Part shown: positions 56,884 through 64,000 of the stretch, piece after piece
Layout of the letters: every line of letters starts with the position of its first letter
How positions within the stretch are numbered: position 1 is the stretch's first letter
Assembly: GCA_021432635.1 (NCBI GenBank)
Contig: MU270021.1
Span: 814,594-878,593 of the forward strand
Length of the DNA: 64,000 nucleotides
DNA from: Thozetella sp. PMI_491
Lineage: Eukaryota; Ascomycota; Sordariomycetes; Chaetosphaeriales; Chaetosphaeriaceae
Reading direction: 5' to 3'
Made by a program: the position numbers and the translations under genes
Notes under the pieces: generated by a model
Database searches by the model: none
The model's input: only the letters and a program-made list of their open reading frames with translations
Told to the model about the DNA's origin: nothing

Positions 56884-57672
56884 CTAAGCCGCACCAGCAG
56901 CTGCACCGGCCGCGGCACCGGCAGTCGATGCAACGAAGTCCGCAGCCTGGCCAGCATTCTGCTGACCGTACGTCAGATGAGCCTGCTTGATCTGGCTTCC
57001 ACCCTGGCAGATATTGTCTTGTGCGTGGCAGACGACGAGGGTCTTGGCGGCGCTCACACCAGCGACAGCGGTACCGTTCACTAGGCCGTCCCCGTTAGCG
57101 TTATGTATTTGGGTATCGAGGTCGGCAACCAGGTCTGACTACTTACTCGGGTCACCGAAGATGACTGCGGCGGCCACCTTGGCGCTGGTCGCGGCGGGGA
57201 GCATCTTTGCGGCATTGTGCACAAGCTGTCCTCCCTGGGAGTAGCCGGACATAACGATCTTGGTGTTGGGGCACTGCGTCGTGGCCTGGGTGACGAGTTG
57301 AGCCCTAGAGAGGTATTAGCCGGCGACATTTGGGTGTCAGAGACGGCACACTCACATCAGCTTGGAGCCGTTCGCATCTCCGCCCGCCAAGAAACCCGGG
57401 ATATCGGCGGGGTATTCGACGCCCTGGACGGCGAGCTGGTCGGCACCGACCTTGGTAGCGAGAGCCTGGAAGAAAGGTGGGCCGGTGAGGGTGCCGACAT
57501 TGCCGGACTCGGTCGTGCCGCGGGCGAAGATGACGGTCATGGCTTTACAGGCGGATCCGGCCTGAAGTCCGTTCTGGGTGTCGCCACTGAGAGAGTTGGC
57601 CTGCCTCACCGGGAGGGCTGAAGAGAAAGCGACCCCCACGAGGGAAGCGACGACCGTGGCGCTGACCAGCAT
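56884..57672 (-). CDS. Cutinase
   Basis: Exons inferred: 57672-57356, 57304-57147 and 57080-56884, giving 223 residues, the usual cutinase length. Residues 1-20 are a signal peptide. The catalytic Ser is S128 in GYSQGG, Asp is D180 in QDNICQGG, and His is H193 in QAHLTYG. Cys pairs C42/C117 and C176/C183 match the two conserved disulfides. TVIFARGTTESGNVG is the typical early strand and loop. The second intron joins IFGDP to MNGTAVAGVSA as in relatives. The tail is Ala/Gly-rich. The enzyme is secreted and hydrolyses cutin esters of the plant cuticle. Confidence 0.94.
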
Positions 57673-59049
57673 AGTTACGATGTCTTCGAGTGCTCCGTTC
57701 AAGGATTTGTTATCAAAGTAGGCACTGGCGAGAGTTGTATGGAAGGCGATATGTAGTGTGTGGTAAAAACAATCGAGGTAGGGCGATAGACGGGACGGCC
57801 CTTTCTTTAATAAATATCCCGAGTGGGTAAAACGAGGAAGTAGAGAGCGACTGAGACGAATACGCGCGTGCGGCAGAGATTCCATCCGACGCGCAGGCAA
57901 TACAGCAAAACTATTGCAAGTATGACGGAAACATCATAAGCGGGCCAAGTGCCCCCCCCCTCTGAAGACAACAAGAAGGCACGTAGCGCTAGAATGCACA
58001 ACATGGGATGGGACGCCGCTGGCTTCACATCAGGTATTTATCGCATAAGCGAGTCTCGAAGTGGTGAGCGACGGCCACTTAACACATCGGACGGGGGCAA
58101 CTGTGAAGAGCGCCGGCCGTGTACTACCTCCAACAGGACCACTAACAAGGCGAGTACGGCACGCGCAGAATGGATAGCAGCATACAGTCCCTCGAAAAAA
58201 ACTGCAAGGAGCACCAACGCATCCAGGGTCACATCTCGGGCCTTGAATTGCGGCCCAGGATCACCTTGACGTCGACTCTGTGGTCGAGACCCAATGCGGC
58301 TCTGGCTTTGCGGAGGCACCCGGGACGTGGGCTTGCGAGCTTTGGTTTGAGTCGTAAGTAGACGATAGCAAGATGCGATTGGTCGGACCTGTCTGAGGGC
58401 CCCGAGAGGTGGGTAGAGGTGAAACATCAGGAAACCTCAGGCCCCCGGTTTTTGCGCTGGACCTACCAAGTGCCTTCGCCCATCGACCCAATCGGTACGA
58501 TCTGGATGGCCCTTACCAGTCGATCTGCCGAACGCATCTTCTGTACTTCGGCCAAGATAGCCACGTGAGGTACAGCGGCCGAGCGTCTCGCCCCCAGAGC
58601 CACCCCCCGGGGTCATCGTGGTTTCTCATTCGCAGCCCTGGCCCGATTCGGTAATCCCCTCGAATGCTCGAGCGCGCGTCGTTTGAAGGATAGCATCTGA
58701 CCCGATCTCGTAGTCGGGCTCTTCGCCCGTCCTGGCGATGGGTCGATTGTTCATGGCCTGATGAGATGGCACTGCGCCGTTCTCTGTCTCCCGCAGGCCC
58801 ATTCTCAACTTTTGCCTAATGTGGTAGTCATTACGGTTAGCCTATTCGAACAACGACTCAGCAGCGCATAGAGTTTCCACCCAAGCATTTGGAGGTCTGA
58901 GGTCTGAGGCGGAAAGAATCAATTGCATTCACAGATGGGGCATGCAATGAAGAGAAATCAGTTATTGGCTAGCTAGTAGGGCAGCCGGAAATCATCGCAA
59001 CGCAAAGCCATCTCCTCCCCGACGACACCGTGCTGTCGACTTGATTAAA
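57673..59049. other. Intergenic, no supported gene
   Basis: Promoter of the cutinase gene and 3' flank of the long coiled-coil gene. Frames present are short, without domains. Confidence 0.5.
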
Positions 59050-61486
59050 TCAAGCTGAATCGTTAGCCTTGTGTCTCTTTGATGGCGGTTCACCGGTATC
59101 GTAATCAACGTCTTCAAGCAAGGGAAGATCCATGCGACCTTTTCTCTGGGGCTTGTTCTGGTCGGTTGAGGCCGTGTCTTTCTCGGCTCTCATCGTCGGT
59201 TGCTCACCGGCATCATGATAAGCCTCTTCAACCAAGAAACGATCCTTGCGGCCTTTTCTCTTAGTCTTGTTCTGGTCGGTTGATGCCGTGTCTTGCTCGG
59301 CTCTCATCGTCGGTTGCTCACCGGCATCATGATCAACCTCTTCAATCAAGGGACGACCCTTGCGGCCTTTGTCACGAGACTTGTATTGTTCGGGCGCAGC
59401 CGTGGCCTGGTCCGGCGTTTCTTGGTCTCGATCGATACGAGATAACTCCTGTTTTAAGGAAGTTATATCTCGCTTGAGCTCGATGTTTTCCTTCCGGAGA
59501 CCAGCCGTCTGTTGATCGGATACCTTCGCATCCTGAACAATTTGGTTCTTCAAAGTGGCCACTTTTGCTTCGAACCGAACCGAGTCTTGCTGTGCCTTTC
59601 GCAAATCAAGCTTCGATTCATTTAGCTTAGACTTCAGTGTGTCTCTCTCGTCGTTTCTTTCAGCCAGGGCTCTCTCCAGTGCGGCCAGGGCTCTCTCCGA
59701 TGCGGCTTGGGCTCTCTCCGATGTGGCCAGATCATTCTTCACTGCAGCCAGTTCAGTCTTCAATGCGGCCAGATTATTCTTGGCGTCATTGAGCTCTTTT
59801 GTAAGTTGGGTTGACAGGGCCCTCTGTCGATCAAATGCCTTGGCCTGCTTCTCAACCTCGGCTTGGAGATTATTGACGACCGCTTGGTCGATATCCGACC
59901 AAACGAATGTCTGATCACGCGGTCGGGCCCAGTAGGCCCACTTCACATACGAGAAGGGGGGCTGAGTATTGGCCCTGTTCGAATCTTTCCAGCGCTTAGA
60001 TCCATAATACATCTCCTTGACCCACTCGATAGTAATGTCACCCGTATCGAATGGAGGGAGACTCCGAAGAAGTGCCACATCCGTCGACTCGACATGCTTC
60101 AGGCGGATTCTTTCGTTCAGGTCGTCAAGAAGCGCTTGTTTCGCTCTCGAAAGCGCAGCACTGTGTGTCTGTCGAACGAACTCATCATCTGAAGGTTCGC
60201 CACTGCTGCGACTTACGTCTTCCATCATTAAGCTGTATACGTACATCCGAAAGGTCTCCCGGATGTTTCGAAAGACTTTGACGCCTAAAGCTTGATCGGA
60301 AAGACCCTTGAATGAGTTGTCATACCGATCGTCATCGTTGAACTTGGTGCGGAATTCCTTCTCATCGGACTTCGACAGTTGTTTAAGTTGGGAGATTTCG
60401 AACTTGATGTCTGATAGTTCCCATTTAGACCTGCCGGCCGTTGTAGCCTTGTTGAAGCCACTTGACTTGATGTTCTAAACGATGTTAGCATTTCGAATTG
60501 ATCAAAAAGATGAATGAATCACTGACCTGGTCCTCCAACTTATTCGGCGAAGGGTTAGTTCTGACTAACGTGGCGGCATCGTCCTTGGGCTTGTGCAGAA
60601 CCGTCGACTCAGACCGATTAGCTGCGGAATTATGATCATTCTCCCCGGCTAGGTTGGATTGATTCTCGTTGACAGGTCTGACCGAATTCCTGTTCGAATT
60701 CTTGTTGTAAGATGTGGACGGCTGATTATCCTCATCACTGCCGGAGTCTGAACAATCCTCGTCGTAGGCAGTATCGGGATCGGGGTTTGGCGGATTCCCA
60801 TGACCAATCTTCGTTCGGGATTCCATCCAGAAGATCTTCTCTTCTTTGGTCATCCGGAACTGAAGGACTCGGGTCTCACATTTGACGAAGGCCAGCAAGT
60901 TGATCGGCTTGACCTGATCCAAGAGCTTGCTCAGCTTGGGCTTTCGCTTATGCATGGATAGAGTAGTCTCGTAATCGAAGTTGTCAGGGTCGACTCCCGT
61001 CCAATCCCGAACCTTCGACGGACGATATGGTGATCGAGCGCTGTCTCCATTCTCGAGATCGAAGATATGGAGGAGGTCGAGCTCAGCGTACGCGCTATAC
61101 CACTCGCTTCGGTAGCCTGTTGCCTCACTCAAGGCATTGGCTGCCACCCATTCAGCTCGAGTAGGTAGCCACCCTCCCGTCGCAAGCAGATCCTCGCCTT
61201 TTTCTAAATTTTGCTTTGTATCATGCTCCTGAGCGAATTTTCGAAGCATCGAAATGCTTTTAGTAACACATCGCCAGGCTGGGTGCGCCGACTTGTCACC
61301 TTGTAGTGTCCCTCGAACGAGTGTCTTCCATACCTCGACCAGGTTGATCTTGTCGATGATCTCTTTCTTATTGAACGAGCGAAAGAAGTAATCGCGAATC
61401 AAGGCAGCCGCAAAATACCAATCAGGCTCGGATGCCTCAATGCCCCAACCTTCCGTTGAGGTTGTTTGGGCTTTTGACTTTAGCAT
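59050..61486 (-). CDS. Coiled-coil nuclear-type protein, family A (long paralogue)
   Basis: Exon 1 is 61486-60527 and exon 2 is 60474-59050, joined across a 52-nt intron; 794 residues. Residues 1-320 are a unique region: a mixed domain with GWLPTRAEWVAANALSEATG and a helical SKLLDQVKPINLLAFVKCE stretch, then an acidic, Asn/Ser-rich linker. Residues 321-530 repeat the domain seen at 41843-42880 (SKWELSDIKFEIS, LGVKVFRNIRE, LPPFDTGDITIEWV, PPFSYVKWAY). A long coiled coil follows (about 535-680, including SERALAALERALAERNDERD). The tail has three copies of a ~38-residue repeat (GRKGRPLIEEVDHDAGEQP and variants) and a basic end EPPSKRHKA. Family and function are not recognised; nuclear location is inferred from the basic motifs. 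Confidence 0.72.
59089..59425. repeat. 114-bp tandem repeat inside the long coiled-coil gene
   Basis: About three imperfect copies of a 114-bp unit (38 codons); equivalent points at 59185 and 59299 are exactly 114 bp apart. The two inner copies are almost identical at DNA level, so the expansion is recent. Confidence 0.8.
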
Positions 61487-61820
61487 CGTTTTCTATGTTG
61501 TCAGATCGACGCTATCGAAAGGATCAAGTGAAATGGGTGCTGTCAGATCAGAGATGTAGGGATTAACAGAGGAAGTCGCCTTGGCTGAGGAAGCGCGCTG
61601 TTGATCAGGAGAGCGCGCGCGTGAGAGAGAGAGCGTTGTAGGAGAGACAGAGAGAGAGCGTTGTAGGAGAGACAGAGAGAGAGCGTTGTAGGAGAGAGAG
61701 AGAGAGAGAGAGAGAAGTGAATAAATAGTACTGCAAACTTTTTTATAAATCATCCCCCTCCCAAAGGTACCTGAAGATGACAAAATATTATCAGTATATG
61801 AACCACTGCGCTCCCATTTC
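61487..61820. other. Intergenic with GA-rich tandem repeat
   Basis: Between the long coiled-coil gene and the TAP fragment. Three 25-bp units containing GCGTTGTAGG lie in (GA)n sequence at about 61621-61715. Confidence 0.6.
61621..61715. repeat. 25-bp tandem repeat within (GA)n
   Basis: The block GCGTTGTAGGAGAGA recurs at 61633, 61658 and 61683, a period of 25 bp, flanked by (GA)n runs. Confidence 0.85.
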
Positions 61821-61922
61821 CTAAGCATTGAAGAGATCTGCCAACTCCACCATGGCCAGCCAAGGTTTCTCATCCTTGGCGTCCGAGAACTGGCAGCCCT
61901 CGTCCCCGCTAGCGACACCCTA
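61821..61922 (-). pseudogene. C-terminal fragment related to the TAP-type hydrolase
   Basis: On the minus strand GVASGDEGCQFSDAKDEK is followed by PWLAMVELADLFNA and a stop. The gene at 46678-48786 ends with VASGDEGCQFADPEDEKLW and AAMVELADPFNV, so this is the same C-terminal block at about 75% identity. Nothing upstream matches the rest of the enzyme, so only about 34 codons remain. It is a relic of a second copy. Confidence 0.8.
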
Positions 61923-63299
61923 AAGCGCCATTGAAGGCGGAAGCAGCCCGGGAAACATGATCGTGCGATAGAGCGACCCATCTAGAGACTGCCCCTTTGA
62001 CCAGAGAACCTTTACCAAAGCTCGAATATCGAACGAGTCATCATCATCGCACTGGAAGGGTATAGAATGAGATTGTGAGGCCCCTTCGTCTGAGCATCGC
62101 ATCCAGCACGGGCGGGAAATTTGTATATTACAAGCAAGGATGGGATGATAAAAGAGGCCCAGAGGCTTCTCAAGTCGTAATCCATTGTCCAACCCACCAC
62201 TCGCTGTTTTTACGCTTCTATGAAGCCCAAAATAGAGAGTATTGGGCTGTAGAAAACGGAACATTTGGGGAGGAGGGGCAGATGGCGGAAGAAGCCGATA
62301 GGGCTGGCCTGACGGTATTGCCTTAAGGGGTTTAGCGGATCGCCACTGCCGATGCGGCTTTGGGTGGGGCCTCGAAAGAATTCAACGTCGTGCCAACTCG
62401 ACAGCTCAGAGCCGCAACACCAAGGTCGGAGTGCTCACGCTGAGGGTCGCGCGCGTCCTCCCGTCCCTCGGCGACTGCTTTTCTTCACCTCATCCTCTGT
62501 GTAAACCCCCGTGATTGCGGCCGCGCCCCGCTGTGGTGACCGCAGGGAGCTTGGACCCGCGAAAGCCAGGTGAGAAAACCCTTTGTTTACCTGTCCGCAC
62601 CGCAGACGCAGACCGCAGACCCCACGCCGGCATCCTCTGCGAAGCCGCAGAGATCACTGTACTCATGCGCGACACGAGGGCTAATGGCCCTCACCTCTGT
62701 CCATGCTCCACTTTCCTTTGCTTTCCATCCAGACCCTCTCTCCAAAAGAGTATCGACCAAACCGCGATCCCACGATTGTTTCCTTCTCCCCATCACACAG
62801 ATCGCAGCAGAGATTCCATCAAAGACCGTCACTCAATCACCTTGACCAACTCGTCTTTCCTGTACCCATTGATACCCATCTTCTCTTCTGCCATCTGTAC
62901 TCTCATAACGACCGTCGTGTCTCTCAAACTTGACCCCCGAGCAACTACCCCGCCATCTACGGCCCTGCCTTCTCGCGCTCGCGCTCTCAAGACCCTCCAC
63001 TACTTCTATCCCAATTTTCGCGAGTCGCAAGAACTTTGCCTTCCTACCATCTCCACCAACTCTACTACGATCAGACGCGTGGATTCTCCTTCATACCTTG
63101 TCAACAGACTCTCATCGTCCTCGTACCTTACCGTCAAACTTGTCTCCTTGTCATCAACCCTCTTTATCAGACTCGTCTATTCATCAGCATACCTCGCACC
63201 TCATCATCATACCCTTGATCTCGTCATCATCAACCTTCTCCTCTACCAGATTCCTCTTCATCATCACACCCCGTCACTAGAACCTTCATTGCTGACAAG
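61923..63299. other. Intergenic with long CT-rich leader
   Basis: The part 62690-63290 is strongly pyrimidine-rich on the plus strand and looks like the promoter and 5' leader of the gene at 63300. A long open frame there (62515-63417) is Ser/Leu/Thr/His-rich because of this bias and is not accepted as coding. Confidence 0.5.
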
Positions 63300-64000
63300 A
63301 TGCCGCTCAAGACCCCCAAGCCGCGCACTACGCGCAACAGCCGTGGTCTCCGGGTCCCTTGCACCCCGACTACACCACGCGCCGTTCCCGTCAAGAAGAA
63401 CGTCAAGAAGAAGGTGACGTTTGAGCTTGGTTCCCCGGTCGCCAAACCCACCTACCCCCTCTACAAGGAGGCGGAGCAAGAGGACGACGACGACTCATAT
63501 ATTTCGGCCGTCAAGCGATCCAACAGGAACAGAAACATCATCCAGAATCGCCAGGAACGTGAGGACGACAAAGCAGGACTCAGCGGCTCGCGTCGCTTCC
63601 GAGCCATCCAGACCAGAGAGGGCCAAAGTTTTGCCCGCGGACTGTACATCGCCATCCTGAATGACCATGTGATGCGCGAATGCGAATGTCGCACCCCCAT
63701 TATCTACGACGACGAGACTGCCGCAAAGAACGGTAAAGGCCGCCTCCGATTTTATCGCATCCCCTTCGCCAGTGAACCTCGATCCATCGGCGTCCTGACT
63801 GTCCTTTCTGACCCTCTTTGGCACTGTCAGTGCACCGCTCCCTACCGACCCGCCTACCTACCCATCATCGCAAAGCGCAGCGCGGATGACGCCAAGCTTG
63901 AGCAAATCGACAGCGATCTGGATGAAGCCGCTCGTCTCAAAGAGCAGGAGAGCAACGACGAGAACAATTCTGCTTCCGGCCACGTTCGCCATCGGACCAA
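63300..64000 (+). CDS. Unrecognised protein, C-terminus cut by window edge
   Basis: The frame opens at ATG 63300 and is open to the right edge (233 full codons). The first 45 residues are basic (TPKPRTTRNSRGLR, VKKNVKKKVTFELG). A central segment with SRRFRAIQTREGQSFARGLY, ILNDHVMRECECRTP and LWHCQCTAPY contains several Cys in C-x-C pairs and may be a small metal-binding or disulfide-bearing domain. An acidic, Glu/Asp/Asn-rich region follows. The start follows a long CT-rich leader, as for several genes in this window. I do not recognise the family. Confidence 0.6.
   Translation, partial: MPLKTPKPRTTRNSRGLRVPCTPTTPRAVPVKKNVKKKVTFELGSPVAKPTYPLYKEAEQEDDDDSYISAVKRSNRNRNIIQNRQEREDDKAGLSGSRRFRAIQTREGQSFARGLYIAILNDHVMRECECRTPIIYDDETAAKNGKGRLRFYRIPFASEPRSIGVLTVLSDPLWHCQCTAPYRPAYLPIIAKRSADDAKLEQIDSDLDEAARLKEQESNDENNSASGHVRHRT

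Noticed and set aside
57673-57900. 76-codon N-terminal extension of the cutinase frame
   Set aside because: The canonical signal peptide starts at 57672; the extension is not secretory and not family-like.
62515-63417. 300-codon open frame on the plus strand
   Set aside because: Composition (Ser, Leu, Thr, His, Pro) follows from pyrimidine-rich leader DNA; no domain, and it overlaps the better-supported gene at 63300 in another frame.

Overview
The window is nuclear DNA of a filamentous ascomycete (Pezizomycotina, most likely a Sordariomycete). Genes are split by short introns of about 47-125 nt with GTAAGT/GTGAGT-like donors, CTAAC/CTGAC-like branch sites and YAG acceptors. Genes lie on both strands without operons. 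Families such as TYW4 with a JmjC tail, MCH1, BSC6-like MFS proteins, a NACHT-type NLR, a cutinase and a bicupin oxalate decarboxylase fit this group. I found no tRNA, rRNA, CRISPR array or bacterial feature. All exon joins were inferred by eye from splice consensus, reading phase and family knowledge; no transcript data were used.

Layout. 1-657: 5' end of an Mtr-type amino-acid transporter running off the left edge. 3.2-6.3 kb: two secreted-protein genes, one built of three repeated ~182-residue modules and one small cysteine-rich pre-pro-protein. 7.2-12.1 kb: an MFS transporter and a phenol-hydroxylase-type FAD monooxygenase on the minus strand. 12.1-20.4 kb: gene-poor DNA holding a NACHT NLR-like gene, a decayed AIM6-like phosphodiesterase pseudogene and a hairpin-forming inverted repeat. 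20.4-24.3 kb: two low-complexity fungal proteins. 27.5-34.1 kb: a BSC6-like MFS gene convergent with the tRNA wybutosine gene TYW4/PPM2, then a Ser/Thr-rich secreted protein. 34.8-40.9 kb: an F-box protein divergent from an MCH1-like transporter, then a secreted LRR-like protein. 41.8-48.8 kb: a coiled-coil protein of an unrecognised family, the mitochondrial phosphate carrier, and a TAP-type alpha/beta hydrolase followed by a 42-bp minisatellite. 49.8-53.4 kb: oxalate decarboxylase and a DUF1275 membrane protein. 53.8-56.5 kb: an A+T-shifted retrotransposon relic, a possible tyrosine-recombinase scrap and one doubtful gene. 56.9-57.7 kb: cutinase. 59.0-61.5 kb: a larger paralogue of the 41.8-kb coiled-coil gene, next to a fragment related to the TAP hydrolase. 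63.3 kb to the right edge: start of an unrecognised gene.

Functionally this is a mixture of housekeeping genes (TYW4, phosphate carrier, MCH1-like) and accessory genes typical of a plant-associated or saprotrophic fungus (cutinase, oxalate decarboxylase, aromatic hydroxylase, small secreted proteins, NLR). The least explained items are the three-module secreted protein with introns at equivalent positions, the Kex2-type cysteine-rich protein, and the two-member coiled-coil family, each copy of which lies near TAP-hydrolase sequence.
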